DNA of 64,000 nucleotides from Leifsonia sp. Leaf264 (GCF_001422325.1 NZ_LMMR01000001.1:621256-685255), one strand, 5' to 3'; shown: positions 17,087 to 29,550, numbered from the stretch's first letter. A program made the numbers and translations. Notes: generated by a model not told the origin, from the letters alone.

Positions 17087-18997
17087 CTAGTTCTGGTTCT
17101 GCTTCTTCAGGCGCGAGGTGGAGCGGGCACGCGACTGCGCGTCGAGCTCGACCTTGCGGATGCGCACGTTGGCCGGCGTGACCTCGACGCACTCGTCCTC
17201 GCGGGCGAACTCGAGGCACTCCTCGAGCGAGAGCTGACGAGACGGCGTCATCGACTCGAAGGTGTCGGAGGTGGACTGACGCATGTTGGTCAGCTTCTTC
17301 TCCTTGGTGATGTTCACGTCCATGTCGTCGGCGCGCGAGTTCTCGCCGATGACCATGCCCTCGTAGACCTCTTCGGTGGGGTTCACGAAGAAGCTCATGC
17401 GCTCCTGGAGGGCGATGATGGCGAACGGCGTGACGACGCCGGCGCGGTCGGCGACGATCGAGCCGTTGTTGCGGGTGACGATCTCACCGGCCCACTCGTC
17501 GTAGCCGTGCGAGATGGCGTTGGCGATGCCGGTTCCGCGTGTGGTGGTGAGGAACTCGGTGCGGAAGCCGATGAGGCCGCGCGACGGAACGATGAACTCC
17601 ATGCGCACCCAGCCGGTGCCGTGGTTGGCCATGTTGTCCATGCGGCCCTTGCGCGATGCCATCAGCTGAGTGATGGCGCCGAGGTACTCCTCGGGAGCGT
17701 CGATGGTGAGGTGCTCGTACGGCTCGTGCAGCTTGCCGTCGACGCGCTTGGTGACCACCTGCGGCTTGCCGACGGTGAGCTCATAGCCCTCACGACGCAT
17801 CTGCTCGACGAGAATGGCGAGAGCGAGCTCTCCACGACCCTGGACCTCCCAGGCATCCGGGCGTCCGATGTCGACGATCTTGAGCGAGACGTTTCCGACC
17901 AGCTCGCGGTCGAGGCGGTCCTTGACCATGCGCGCGGTGAGCTTGTGGCCCTTCACCTTGCCGACGAGCGGCGAGGTGTTCGTTCCGATGGTCATCGAGA
18001 TCGCGGGGTCGTCGACGTGGATCTGCGGAAGCGGACGAACGTCGTCGGGGTCGGCGAGGGTCTCACCGATGGTGATGTCCTCGAAGCCGGCGACGGCGAC
18101 GATGTCGCCGGGGCCGGCGCTCTCGGCCGGGTAGCGGTCGAGCGCGCGGGTCTTCAGCAGCTCGGTGATGCGCACGTTCTTGACCTGGCCGTCGTGACGC
18201 ACCCAGGCGACGGTCTCGCCCTTCTTGAGCGTGCCGTTGAAGACGCGCAGCAGCGCGAGGCGGCCGAGGAACGGCGAGGCGTCGAGGTTGGTGACCCAGG
18301 CCTGGAGGGGAGCCTCGTCGTCGTACTTCGGAGCCGGGATGTGCTCCAGGATGGCGCCGAACAGCGGCTCGAGGTCGTCGTTGTCGGGCAGGGTGCCGTT
18401 CTCGGGCTTGTTGAGGCTCGCGGCGCCGTTGCGGCCCGAGGCGTACACCACGGGAACGTCGAGGATCGCGTCGAGGTCGAGGTCGGGGACGTCGTCGTGC
18501 ATGTCGGAGGCGAGGCCGAGCAGGAGGTCCTGGCTCTCGGCGACGACCTCGTCGATGCGCGCGTCGGGCCGGTCGGTCTTGTTGACCAGGAGGATGACGG
18601 GGAGCTTGGCCTCGAGCGCCTTGCGCAGCACGAAGCGGGTCTGGGGCAGGGGGCCCTCGGAGGCGTCGACGAGGAGGACGACGCCGTCGACCATGGACAG
18701 GCCGCGCTCGACCTCTCCACCGAAGTCGGCGTGGCCGGGGGTGTCGATCACGTTGATGGTGATGGCACCGTCGGTGGCGTGGACGCCCTTGTACGAGATC
18801 GCCGTGTTCTTGGCGAGGATCGTGATGCCCTTCTCACGCTCGAGCTCGTTCGAGTCCATGGCACGCTCTTCGACGTGGGCGTGGTCGGAGAAGGAGTGCG
18901 TCTGTCCGAGCATGGCGTCGACGAGGGTCGTCTTGCCGTGGTCGACGTGAGCCACGATGGCCACATTCCGGATGTCTGAGCGCAGGGCGATTGCCAT
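17087..18997 (-). CDS. typA: translational GTPase TypA/BipA
   Basis: A 636-residue ribosome-associated GTPase acting in 50S assembly and stress or cold adaptation. The G1 motif is AHVDHGKTT, followed by switch I with EREKGITI, DTPGHADFGGEVERGL (G3) and NKTDRPDAR (G4), then the EF-G-like domains II, III and V and the TypA-specific C-terminus. ATG 18997 (MAIALRSDIRNVAIVAHVDHG) matches family starts and has AAGGA 8 bases upstream. The open frame continues 46 codons further, but this part is unlike TypA. Confidence 0.95.
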   Translation of the reverse strand: MAIALRSDIRNVAIVAHVDHGKTTLVDAMLGQTHSFSDHAHVEERAMDSNELEREKGITILAKNTAISYKGVHATDGAITINVIDTPGHADFGGEVERGLSMVDGVVLLVDASEGPLPQTRFVLRKALEAKLPVILLVNKTDRPDARIDEVVAESQDLLLGLASDMHDDVPDLDLDAILDVPVVYASGRNGAASLNKPENGTLPDNDDLEPLFGAILEHIPAPKYDDEAPLQAWVTNLDASPFLGRLALLRVFNGTLKKGETVAWVRHDGQVKNVRITELLKTRALDRYPAESAGPGDIVAVAGFEDITIGETLADPDDVRPLPQIHVDDPAISMTIGTNTSPLVGKVKGHKLTARMVKDRLDRELVGNVSLKIVDIGRPDAWEVQGRGELALAILVEQMRREGYELTVGKPQVVTKRVDGKLHEPYEHLTIDAPEEYLGAITQLMASRKGRMDNMANHGTGWVRMEFIVPSRGLIGFRTEFLTTTRGTGIANAISHGYDEWAGEIVTRNNGSIVADRAGVVTPFAIIALQERMSFFVNPTEEVYEGMVIGENSRADDMDVNITKEKKLTNMRQSTSDTFESMTPSRQLSLEECLEFAREDECVEVTPANVRIRKVELDAQSRARSTSRLKKQNQN

Positions 18998-19160
18998 AAG
19001 TCTTGTCCTTGGTTTCTTCGGTTCGCGCTCTGTGCGATCATCGGGCGTCGGCTCGGTGTCGGGCGCGCAAGGCGTCGCGGATGCGGCGCTCAGGTGGGGT
19101 CTGCGGGTCGGCGCGCAGAAGTGCGCACAGCCCAATCACTCGAGTTTAGCCTGTAATGCT

Positions 19161-19190
19161 GAACGGCGGGTCCATGTGGACCCGCCGTTC
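19161..19190 (-). terminator. perfect 14-bp hairpin after the peptide transporter operon
   Basis: GAACGGCGGGTCCA pairs perfectly with TGGACCCGCCGTTC around a two-base TG centre, 17 bases beyond the stop of the ABC ATPase gene. There is no strong T-run, as is common for actinobacterial terminators. It also separates this operon from the typA promoter region. Confidence 0.6.
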
Positions 19191-19207
19191 ACCAAGTCGT
19201 CGCCTGA

Positions 19208-20977
19208 TCAGGAGGCGAGCTCGATGTTCCCGCCCGGAATGGCGGCCAGGAGATCCTGCGTGTACTGCTTCTTCGGGTTGTCGAAGACGTCGTCGGTCGC
19301 CGAGTACTCGACGATCCGGCCCTTCTGCATGACGGCGACGTGGTCGGCGATCACGCGCACGACGGCGAGGTCGTGCGTGATGAAGAGGTACGTCAGGTCG
19401 AGCTCCGCCTGCAGGTCGGCGAGCAGTCGCAGGATCTGAGCCTGCACCAGCACGTCGAGAGCCGAGACGGCCTCGTCGAGGATCACGATCTCGGGCTTCA
19501 GCGCGAGCGCCCGCGCGATGGCGATGCGCTGACGCTGTCCGCCCGACAGCTCGTTCGGGTAGCGGCTCACCAGCATCTTCGGCAGGGACACCTGGTCGAG
19601 CAGCTCGAACACTCGGGCCTGACGCGACTTGCGCGTTCCGACGCCGTGCACGGCGAGCGGCTCGCTGATGGTGTTGCCGATGTTGCGCAGCGGGTTGAGA
19701 GAACCGTAGGGGTCCTGGAACACCGGCTGCATCCGGCTGCGCAGGTTGAACAGCTCCTTGCCGCCCAGTGCGTTCAGGTCCTTGCCACCGACGATGATCT
19801 TGCCGCTCGTGGCGTCCTCGAGCTTGAGCAGCATCTTCGCGACGGTCGACTTGCCGGAACCCGACTCGCCCACGAGCGCCATCGTGGTGCCCTTGGCGAT
19901 CTGGAACGAGACGCCGTCCACGGCCTTGAAGTCGCCGGATCCGCGGATCTTGTAGACCTTGGTCAGGTCCTCGACCACGATCGCAGGAGGCAGCGCCTCG
20001 GCGGCCGAGTGCAGCTCGGCGCGCGCCTCGGCCGTCGCGATGAGGTCGACGACCTCGGCGACAGGAGGCGTGTGCGTGTGCGAGTGAACGACGAGCTCAC
20101 CCAGCGGCTTGTCACTGGCTTGGATGCGGCGCGAGGCGAGGCTCGGTGCCGCGGCCACCAGACGCTGAGTGTACGGGTGCTGCGGGTCCTTCAGGATCTT
20201 CGCCGACGGGCCGGACTCGACGACGCGGCCCTTGTACATGACCACGAGCTGCTCGGCGCGCTCGGCTGCGAGGCCGAGGTCGTGCGTGATGAACAGCAGG
20301 GTCGTGCCGAGGTCGCGCGTCAGGGTCTCGAGGTGATCGAGGATCACCCGCTGGACCGTCACGTCCAGCGCCGAGGTGGGCTCGTCGGCGATGAGCAGCT
20401 GCGGGTTGGCGGCCAGGCCCATGCCGATCAGCACGCGCTGGCGCATGCCGCCGGAGAACTGGTGAGGGTACTGCTTGAGGCGGCGGTCGGCGTCGCCGAG
20501 GCCCGCCTGCTTCAGCACCTCGATGGCCCGCGCGCGCACGGCCTTCTTGCCGCTGGCGATCCCGTTGGAGCGGATAGCCTCCTCCACCTGGAAGCCGATG
20601 CTCCAGACGGGGTTGAGGTTCGACATCGGGTCCTGCGGGACGAAGCCGATACGACGTCCGCGGATGTCGTCCATCTCCTTGGCGCTGGCCTTGGTGAGGT
20701 CCTGTCCGTCGAGCAGGATCTGCCCTCCGGTCACCTTGCCGGTGCCGGGGAGCAGGTTGATGATGGCGTGCGCCGTCGTCGACTTGCCGGATCCGGACTC
20801 CCCCACGATCGCGAGCGACTGCCCGCGGTACAGGGTGATGTTCACGCCGTCGACGGCCTTGACCGTGCCGGTCTGGCTTGTGAAGCCGACCTGGAGGTCC
20901 TTGATCTCGAGGATCGGGCGTTCGGTGTTCTCAGAGTTCACGGTGTTCCCGTCTTTGCCTGTCGTCACTGTGCTCAC
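19208..20977 (-). CDS. peptide ABC transporter, fused tandem ATPase (DppD-DppF type)
   Basis: A 589-residue protein containing two complete nucleotide-binding domains, about residues 20-285 and 325-585. Each has GESGSGKST (Walker A). The signatures are FSGGMRQRV and LSGGQRQRI, with [12 protein letters not shown] and [12 protein letters not shown] as Walker B. Each domain carries the C-terminal oligopeptide/dipeptide extension (for example [12 protein letters not shown]). One fused chain replaces separate DppD and DppF. The GTG start overlaps the permease stop as GTGA, a sign of translational coupling. It energises uptake of peptides or related substrates. Confidence 0.93.
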   Translation of the reverse strand: MSTVTTGKDGNTVNSENTERPILEIKDLQVGFTSQTGTVKAVDGVNITLYRGQSLAIVGESGSGKSTTAHAIINLLPGTGKVTGGQILLDGQDLTKASAKEMDDIRGRRIGFVPQDPMSNLNPVWSIGFQVEEAIRSNGIASGKKAVRARAIEVLKQAGLGDADRRLKQYPHQFSGGMRQRVLIGMGLAANPQLLIADEPTSALDVTVQRVILDHLETLTRDLGTTLLFITHDLGLAAERAEQLVVMYKGRVVESGPSAKILKDPQHPYTQRLVAAAPSLASRRIQASDKPLGELVVHSHTHTPPVAEVVDLIATAEARAELHSAAEALPPAIVVEDLTKVYKIRGSGDFKAVDGVSFQIAKGTTMALVGESGSGKSTVAKMLLKLEDATSGKIIVGGKDLNALGGKELFNLRSRMQPVFQDPYGSLNPLRNIGNTISEPLAVHGVGTRKSRQARVFELLDQVSLPKMLVSRYPNELSGGQRQRIAIARALALKPEIVILDEAVSALDVLVQAQILRLLADLQAELDLTYLFITHDLAVVRVIADHVAVMQKGRIVEYSATDDVFDNPKKQYTQDLLAAIPGGNIELAS

Positions 20978-21921
20978 CGTGCGGCCCTCGCCTTCGGGTC
21001 GAGCGCATCACGCACGACCTCGCCGAGCATGATGAAGCTCAGCACGGTGAGGGACAGGGCGATCGACGGGTAGATCAGGGTCTGGGGAGCGACGCGGAGG
21101 TCGTTCTGCGCCTGGCTGATGTCATTGCCCCACGACATGGTCGTACCCGGCAATCCGACACCGAGGAAGGACAGCGTCGCCTCGGCGACGATCGCGGCCG
21201 CGAGCGAGATCGTCGTGACGACGATCACGGGCGCGATCGAGTTGGGCAGCACGTGACGCAGCAGGATGCGGAAGCGCGAGACTCCGATGGCCGTCGCGGC
21301 CATGACGTAGTCGGCGTTCTTCACCCTGAAGATCTCGGCTCGGAGGACGCGGGCCGTGGACGGCCACGCGAAGATTCCGATCGCGAGCGAGATGACCCAG
21401 ACGCTGCGGTAAGCGGAGAAGACGCTCATGATCACGACGGCGGCGAGGATGTAGGGGATCGAGAAGAAGATGTCTCCGACCCGGGACAGCACACCGTCGA
21501 CCCAGCCGCCGTAGAACCCGGCCAGCGCTCCGAAGACGATGCCGAGCACGAAGACCAGCACAGTCACGATGATGCCTACCGACAGGGAGGTGCTCGTGCC
21601 GTAGACGATGCGCGCGTAGATGTCGCAACCCTGTTTGGTGTAGCCGAGCACGCTGCCGTCTCCGGGCCCGTCGAGGCTCTTGGAGAGCTCGCAGAACGCC
21701 GGGTCGACAGAAGTGAACAGGCTCGGGAAGAGGGCGACCATGACGATCACGAGGATCATGACGGACGAGATCCAGAACATCGGGCGCTTGCGCACGTCGT
21801 GCCAGGCGTCGATCCAAAGGTTGGACGGCTTGCCGTCGGTCTTCACCTGGTCGATCGCGACGAGCGGTGTCTCCTCGAGCGGGGCGACGAAGTGATTCTG
21901 CTGGGAATTCCTACTTTGCAT
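20974..21921 (-). CDS. peptide ABC transporter permease, DppC type
   Basis: A 315-residue inner-membrane permease. An N-terminal soluble stretch is followed by OppC-type helices and the coupling motif region AATAIGVSRFRILLRHVLPNS, which contacts the ATPase. It pairs with the DppB-type permease whose gene overlaps it by 11 bases. ATG start. The ATPase gene overlaps its stop codon. Substrate specificity is set by the binding protein encoded upstream. Confidence 0.93.
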   Translation of the reverse strand: MQSRNSQQNHFVAPLEETPLVAIDQVKTDGKPSNLWIDAWHDVRKRPMFWISSVMILVIVMVALFPSLFTSVDPAFCELSKSLDGPGDGSVLGYTKQGCDIYARIVYGTSTSLSVGIIVTVLVFVLGIVFGALAGFYGGWVDGVLSRVGDIFFSIPYILAAVVIMSVFSAYRSVWVISLAIGIFAWPSTARVLRAEIFRVKNADYVMAATAIGVSRFRILLRHVLPNSIAPVIVVTTISLAAAIVAEATLSFLGVGLPGTTMSWGNDISQAQNDLRVAPQTLIYPSIALSLTVLSFIMLGEVVRDALDPKARAAR

Positions 21922-22840
21922 AACGGATCCTCGGGTCGAGAACGGCGTACAGAAGATCCACCAGCAGGTTCACCACGAGGTAGATCAGCACCATCACCGT
22001 GACGAACGCGACGACGGTGGGGCGCTCTCCTCGGATGATGGCCTGGTACAGGGTGCGCCCGACGCCGGGCACGTTGAAGATTCCCTCGGTCACCGTCGCG
22101 CCGACCATCAGCGTGCCGAAGTCGACGGCGAGGTAGGTGACGACGGGGATGAGGGAGTTGCGCAGGATGTGCACGGGAACGATGCGACGACGGCTGAGGC
22201 CCTTGCTCGCCGCTGTGCGCACGAAGTCCTGTCCGCCGGTCTCGATGACTGACGACCGTGTCAGTCTCTGGATCTGGGCGAAGCTGATTGTGGCCAGCAC
22301 GATCGCGGGCAGGATCAGGTCCTGTAGTGGAGCACCCGGCCCGACCGTTGCCCGGAACCAACCGAGGTTGATGGCGAACACGAGCTGGGCGACGAAGGCG
22401 ATCACGAAGATCGGCAGCGAGATCAGCACGAGGCTCACGGCGAGAGCGCTCGAGTCGAAGAACTTGCCCTTGCGCAGACCGGAGATCAGGCCGACGCTGA
22501 TGCCGGCGATCATCTCGAAGAAGATGGCGATGACGGCCAGGCGCAACGTGACCGGGAAGGTCTTGGCGAGGATCTCGGTGACCGGCTGGCCGGAGAAGGA
22601 GATGCCGAAGTCGCCGACGAAGATCCCCTTGAGGAAGAGCAGGTACTGCACGATGAACGGCTGATCGAAGTGATAGCGCTCACGGAGCTGCTCGATCACG
22701 GCGGGATTCGGCGTCTTGTCGCCGAACAGGGCCACGATCGGGTCACCCGGCATGGCGAACACCATGAAGTAGATGAGGAAGGTGGTGCCGAGCAGGACAG
22801 GCACGGCCTGAAGCACTCGACGAAGGATGTAACCGGCCAT
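21911..22840 (-). CDS. peptide ABC transporter permease, DppB type
   Basis: A 309-residue permease with six hydrophobic helices. It starts MAGYILRRVLQAVPVLLG with AMPGDPI shortly after, which is the standard DppB/OppB beginning. The EAA-like coupling loop is RTAASKGLSRRRIVPVHILRNS. A small hairpin (22849-22863) lies 9 bases before the ATG and could reduce ribosome access. It is the first permease after the binding-protein gene, separated by 185 bases. Confidence 0.93.
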   Translation of the reverse strand: MAGYILRRVLQAVPVLLGTTFLIYFMVFAMPGDPIVALFGDKTPNPAVIEQLRERYHFDQPFIVQYLLFLKGIFVGDFGISFSGQPVTEILAKTFPVTLRLAVIAIFFEMIAGISVGLISGLRKGKFFDSSALAVSLVLISLPIFVIAFVAQLVFAINLGWFRATVGPGAPLQDLILPAIVLATISFAQIQRLTRSSVIETGGQDFVRTAASKGLSRRRIVPVHILRNSLIPVVTYLAVDFGTLMVGATVTEGIFNVPGVGRTLYQAIIRGERPTVVAFVTVMVLIYLVVNLLVDLLYAVLDPRIRYAK

Positions 22841-22848
22841 GGATCAGG

Positions 22849-22868
22849 CCCCGCAATCCGGGGTTTTT
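22849..22868 (+). repeat. small hairpin with T-run in the dppB-type leader
   Basis: CCCCG-CAATC-CGGGG followed by TTTTT reads as a miniature terminator on the plus strand, where no gene is expected to end. On the minus strand the same stem lies 9 bases before the permease start and could mask its ribosome site, which is otherwise poor. Confidence 0.35.
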
Positions 22869-22949
22869 GGCATGAGAGAACCAATCTGTCTTTCAAGCTC
22901 GATGACTCCAGAGTAGCGCTGTGACGCAATCTGCAGGATGAGCGTGGGA

Positions 22950-22980
22950 GTGGGGCGGCAGCTGATAGCTACCGCCCCAC
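22950..22980 (-). repeat. intercistronic hairpin after the binding-protein gene
   Basis: GTGGGGCGG and CCGCCCCAC form a perfect 9-bp stem, extended after one mismatch by AGCT pairing with AGCT. It lies 46 bases past the binding-protein stop and before the permeases. Such hairpins often protect the binding-protein mRNA and limit read-through, giving more binding protein than permease. No T-run follows. Confidence 0.55.
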
Positions 22981-23025
22981 AGAGTGCTTCAGGAATACTA
23001 ACCCCTCAGCGGTGTGCCGCGAGAA

Positions 23026-24654
23026 TTACTCGGCGGCGGTCTTCGTCACCTCGTAGTACAGCGGGACAGAGTTCCAGCCGAACTGGACGTTGTCCACGTT
23101 CTCGCTCCATGCGCCGTTGACGGTCGCGTACCAGAGCGGGATGGCCGGCAGGTCCTTGAAGAGCTGGACCTGAACGTCCTGGAACTTCTTGTTCGCGGCG
23201 TCGAGGTCGGTCTCAGCAAGGCCCTCGGAGAGGAGCTTGTCGACATCCGGGTTCGAGTAGTCGCCGTCGTTCGAGCCTGCGCCCGTGCCGTAGAGCGGTC
23301 CGAGGAAGTTGTACAGAGCCGGGTAGTCGGCCTGCCATCCGGTGCGGAACGCCGTCTGGATGCTGCGGTCGGTGATCTTCGTGCGAGCCTCAGCGAACGT
23401 CGGGTACGGGTCGCCGGAGGCGTCGATGCCGAGAACGTTCTTGATGCTGTTCGACACAGCGTCGACCCAGCCCTGGTGGCCGCCGTCGGCGTTGTAAGCG
23501 ATCTTGAAGGTGCCGTCCCACGGAGCGATGGCGTCAGCCTCGGCCCAGAGCTTCTTGGCCTCGTCCGGGTTGTACTTCAGGACGTCGCTGCCGTCGAGGT
23601 CTTCCGAGTAACCGTCGATGACCGGCGACGTGAAGTCGTGGGCCGGCGTACGGGTGCCCGAGAAGATCACGTCGGTGATCTCGTCGCGGTTGATGGCCAT
23701 CGAGATGGCCTGGCGACGGAGGTTGCCCTCTTCACCGGAGAAGTGCGGCAGTCGCGCCGGGATGGTGAACGACTGGAAGATCGCAGCAGCCTGGTTGACG
23801 CTGCGGTCGCCGAACTCGTCCTCGTAGGTTCCGAGCGCGCCCGAGGGGATCGCGTCGAGAACGTCGAGGTTTCCACCCTGGAGGTCGGCGTATGCCGCTT
23901 CCTGCGTGGCGTAGAAGATGACGTCGAGGCCACCGTTGACGACCTTGCGGCCACCCTTGTAGTCGTCGTTCTTCACGAGCGAGATCTTCTCGTTGTGCTC
24001 CCACGCGCCGTCTTCAGCGAGCTTGTAGGGACCGTTTCCGATCGGGTTCTCACCGAAGGCGGCGATGTCCTTCCACGCTGCCTCGGGCAGCGGGTAGAAC
24101 GCCGAGTAGCCGAGGCGCAGCGGGAAGTCGGACTCCGGCTGGCTCAGCGCGACGGTGAAGGTCGTGTCGTCGACGACCTTGAGGCCCTCGAGCTCGGGGA
24201 CGTTCTTGTCGTAGCTGAAGCCCTTGATCGACTCGAAGAAGTAGCTCGAGAGCTGGGCGTTGTCGAGAGCGGCGCCGTAGTTCCAGGCCTTCACGAACGA
24301 CTCGGCCGTGACGGGCTCACCGTTGGTGAACTTCTGGTCGGGCTTGATCTTGATCGTGTAGTTCTGAGCGTCGTCGGACTCGATGGACTCGGCCATGTCG
24401 TTGACGGGGGCACCCTTGGCGTCGTAGTACACGAGGCCCGCGAAGATGGCGTCGAGGATCTTTCCGCCGCCGACCTCGTTGGTGTTGGTCGGGATGAGCG
24501 GGTTCTGAGGCTCAGATCCGTTCGTGGTGATGATTGCGGTCGCGTCGCCCTTGGGCGCCTCGTCTCCGCCGCCGCCGGTGCTGCAGCCGGACAGGATGAG
24601 TGCTCCCGCCGCGGCAAGAGCGATGGCTGCAACGCCAAATCTCTTGGTTCTCAA
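23026..24654 (-). CDS. peptide ABC transporter substrate-binding lipoprotein (family 5)
   Basis: A 542-residue extracellular solute-binding protein. It has a signal peptide with lipobox ALILSGC (Cys24) and a glycine-rich linker, then the family-5 (DppA/OppA) pattern: KIKPDQKFTNGEPVTAESFVKAW, NGPYKLAEDGAWEHNEKI, and a long alpha/beta body. It delivers peptides or similar ligands to the permeases encoded downstream. The start is TTG at 24654, supported by AGGAGG five bases upstream and by family N-termini. A candidate promoter lies at 24723-24751. Confidence 0.93.
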   Translation of the reverse strand: MRTKRFGVAAIALAAAGALILSGCSTGGGGDEAPKGDATAIITTNGSEPQNPLIPTNTNEVGGGKILDAIFAGLVYYDAKGAPVNDMAESIESDDAQNYTIKIKPDQKFTNGEPVTAESFVKAWNYGAALDNAQLSSYFFESIKGFSYDKNVPELEGLKVVDDTTFTVALSQPESDFPLRLGYSAFYPLPEAAWKDIAAFGENPIGNGPYKLAEDGAWEHNEKISLVKNDDYKGGRKVVNGGLDVIFYATQEAAYADLQGGNLDVLDAIPSGALGTYEDEFGDRSVNQAAAIFQSFTIPARLPHFSGEEGNLRRQAISMAINRDEITDVIFSGTRTPAHDFTSPVIDGYSEDLDGSDVLKYNPDEAKKLWAEADAIAPWDGTFKIAYNADGGHQGWVDAVSNSIKNVLGIDASGDPYPTFAEARTKITDRSIQTAFRTGWQADYPALYNFLGPLYGTGAGSNDGDYSNPDVDKLLSEGLAETDLDAANKKFQDVQVQLFKDLPAIPLWYATVNGAWSENVDNVQFGWNSVPLYYEVTKTAAE

Positions 24655-24722
24655 TTTTCCTCCTGGTGAAAAGGGCTTCGCCGCCTCGGTTTTCGAGCGC
24701 GCACGATGGCCTGAGTAACTAC

Positions 24723-24751
24723 AAAATATGGAGCGCGGAGGCAGAAACCAA
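24723..24751 (-). promoter_or_regulatory. candidate promoter of the peptide transporter operon
   Basis: On the minus strand, TTGGTT (24746-24751) and TATTTT (24723-24728) are separated by exactly 17 bases. This AT-rich island stands out in a GC-rich intergenic region between divergent genes. The leader to the TTG start would be about 60 bases. Inferred. Confidence 0.4.
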
Positions 24752-24896
24752 ACTGTGCCGGGAAACGTTACAGATCAGAAACCTGGCCGACCGTGAATCT
24801 GCACGAGGTGACGGTTCCTCGCAAGATCCTTGCGCCCGACGCGCGTTTGCCGAACCCTGTCCCCGCTTTCGCGCTCGAGAATGACAGGATGGCCAC

Positions 24897-25715
24897 ATGA
24901 GTGACGCGCATGACGCATTTTCCACCCGATCAGCAGGGGTAAATGCCGTTCGGGGTACAGCATCCGGAAGCCAGCGCCGGCGACTCTGGATCGAGATCAC
25001 CATAGTTCTGGGCCTCTCGCTCGGGGCCAGCGCCGTGTACTCGATCGTCGCCATCATCGCGCGGGTGACAGCGGAGACCGCCCTCGGCGATCAGTCCGCC
25101 GCGCTGAACCCCTCGCAGTCGCCGCGCGAGTGGCTCGATTTCACGTACCAGTTCCTCGGCGTGTTCTTCGACCTGTTCCCGGTGGCGCTGGTGCTGTACC
25201 TGCTCTGGCAGCCCGGCATCAGTCCGTTCCGGCGCATCGGGTTCGATCTCACGCGTCCCGGTCGCGACGCCCTGGGCGGGCTCGGCCTCGCGGCCGCCAT
25301 CGGCATTCCCGGCCTGGCGCTCTACGCGGGCGGCCGCCTGCTCGGCATCACCGTCGACGTGCAGGCGTCGCCGTTGGACGCTGCGTGGTGGACGATCCCG
25401 ATCCTGGTGCTCTCAGCCCTGCGGTCGGCCCTCTCGGAGGAGATCATCGTGGTGGGCTACCTGTTCACCAGGCTGCGCGAACTCGGTTGGGGCAAGTGGA
25501 CGATCATCCTCTCGGCGGCGGTCCTGCGTGGCAGCTACCACCTGTACCAGGGCTTCGGTCCCTTCGTCGGGAACGCGGCGATGGGCGTGGTGTTCGGCTG
25601 GTGCTACTGGCGATGGGGACGGACGATGCCACTCGTCATAGCTCATACGATTCTCGACGTCGTGTCGTTCGTCGGGTACCCGCTGGCCGTCGCGTGGTGG
25701 CCGGGACTGTTCTGA
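24897..25715 (+). CDS. CPBP family intramembrane metalloprotease
   Basis: A 272-residue membrane protein of the CAAX-protease/bacteriocin-processing (Abi) family. The motifs are present in order: RSALSEEIIVVGYLFTRL (paired glutamates), LRGSYHLYQG with a His, and VIAHTILDVVSF with a further His and Asp. These residues form the presumed active site among the helices. Substrates of most bacterial members are unknown. ATG 24897 has AGGAT eight bases upstream. The 3' end overlaps a small gene on the other strand by 80 bases. Confidence 0.88.
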   Translation: MSDAHDAFSTRSAGVNAVRGTASGSQRRRLWIEITIVLGLSLGASAVYSIVAIIARVTAETALGDQSAALNPSQSPREWLDFTYQFLGVFFDLFPVALVLYLLWQPGISPFRRIGFDLTRPGRDALGGLGLAAAIGIPGLALYAGGRLLGITVDVQASPLDAAWWTIPILVLSALRSALSEEIIVVGYLFTRLRELGWGKWTIILSAAVLRGSYHLYQGFGPFVGNAAMGVVFGWCYWRWGRTMPLVIAHTILDVVSFVGYPLAVAWWPGLF

Positions 25716-26052
25716 CACGTCCCGTCGCGAGGTGCGCCTCAGCGGCGACATGAAGGGGCAGGACGGGCTGCGGGGGCGTCACCGGACGCTCGACGTCGTC
25801 GTCGTGGGCGAGGGCGGCCCGCCGAGACGGGGTGCAGACCACCATCACCTCGGGAAGCCACATCCCGAGCCCGTAGGCGTGGTCGCTCACGGCCTGGGCC
25901 TGCAGGAGAGCGGATGCCCTCCCCGGGTCCGTCCGCTGCAGCGCCGCCGCCCGTGACTCCAGGCTGAGCCGATTGCCGATCACTGACAGGGCGACGATGA
26001 GTCCGATGAAACCGAACGAGGCCGTCGTCCAGAGCAGGTCGAAGACGTTCAT
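25636..26052 (-). CDS. small membrane-anchored hypothetical protein
   Basis: A 138-residue open frame. It has an N-terminal hydrophobic segment (about residues 6-26, LLWTTASFGFIGLIVALSVIG), a helical stretch (SLESRAAALQRTDPGRASALLQAQ), and an arginine-rich tail. GGGAGGA precedes the ATG at good spacing, which argues for translation. The last 27 codons lie antisense to the CPBP protease gene and look like non-coding composition, so the true C-terminus may be uncertain. No family recognised. Confidence 0.5.
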   Translation of the reverse strand: MNVFDLLWTTASFGFIGLIVALSVIGNRLSLESRAAALQRTDPGRASALLQAQAVSDHAYGLGMWLPEVMVVCTPSRRAALAHDDDVERPVTPPQPVLPLHVAAEAHLATGRVRTVPATTRRPAGTRRTTRRRESYEL

Positions 26053-26127
26053 GGCAGTCCTCCCGACGTAGACGTCGCGTAGATTCGCAACGGTACGCCG
26101 GGAGGGGCCGGATGGCTAGAGTCTCTG

Positions 26128-26197
26128 CTCGCTGAGAGCCGGGCGAAGCCCGCGCTCGAACCGCTTCGGTCGCGGCCTCCGGCCGGACTTCAGCGAG
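26128..26197. repeat. branched inverted-repeat element after gcvP
   Basis: CTCGCTGA (26128-26135) pairs with TCAGCGAG (26190-26197). Inside are GGGC-GAA-GCCC and GGCC/GGCC-type stems, so the RNA could fold into a branched structure directly after the gcvP stop codon (26200). It may terminate gcvP and the small membrane-protein region, or be a dispersed intergenic repeat unit. Confidence 0.4.
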
Positions 26198-26199
26198 TC

Positions 26200-29106
<2,907 letters not shown>

Positions 29107-29152
29107 TGCGCGCGTGATCCGATCAGATTCGTGGATGCAGGAGGAGGTTCGG

Positions 29153-29524
29153 CTATTCGCCGACGATCGCGCTGTACTCGTCGTACGAGAGCAGGGCGGG
29201 GAGCTCCGTGAAGGTCACCTTGATGAGCCATCCGTCGCCGAAGGGGTCGGAGTTCACCAGCTCAGGACTGTCGACGACCGCGTCGTTGATCTCGGCGACG
29301 GTTCCGTCGATGGGGGCGAACAGCTCGCCGACGGACTTGGTCGACTCGATCTCGCCGACGACGACACCGCCCTCGACCTCGGTGCCGACGGCGGGGAGGT
29401 CGACGAAGACGACGTCGCCGAGCTTGTCGGCGGCGTAGGCGGTGATGCCGACGGTGGCGGTGTCGCCGTCGACGAGCACCCACTCGTGCTCGGCGGTGTA
29501 CTGGAGCGTGGTCTTGTCAGCCAT
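29153..29524 (-). CDS. gcvH: glycine cleavage system H protein
   Basis: A 123-residue lipoyl carrier. The motif [20 protein letters not shown] contains the Lys that receives lipoate, and the surrounding beta-barrel is typical of GcvH. It shuttles the aminomethyl group between P and T proteins. ATG start 26 bases after the gcvT stop; GAGAGGA upstream. Length is standard. Confidence 0.96.
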   Translation of the reverse strand: MADKTTLQYTAEHEWVLVDGDTATVGITAYAADKLGDVVFVDLPAVGTEVEGGVVVGEIESTKSVGELFAPIDGTVAEINDAVVDSPELVNSDPFGDGWLIKVTFTELPALLSYDEYSAIVGE

Positions 29525-29550
29525 GATGGCGTCCTCTCAGGGGGTTGGGA

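Noticed and set aside
17087-18979. Long plus-strand frame opposite typA, and similar ones opposite gcvP, nadB, nadC and the ABC ATPase
   Set aside because: Their translations are Val/Arg/Gly/Asp-rich with no motifs, and each lies fully antisense to a clear gene.
22849-22868. Plus-strand rho-independent terminator with a T-run
   Set aside because: No plus-strand gene ends here, so it is kept only as a leader hairpin of the minus-strand permease gene.
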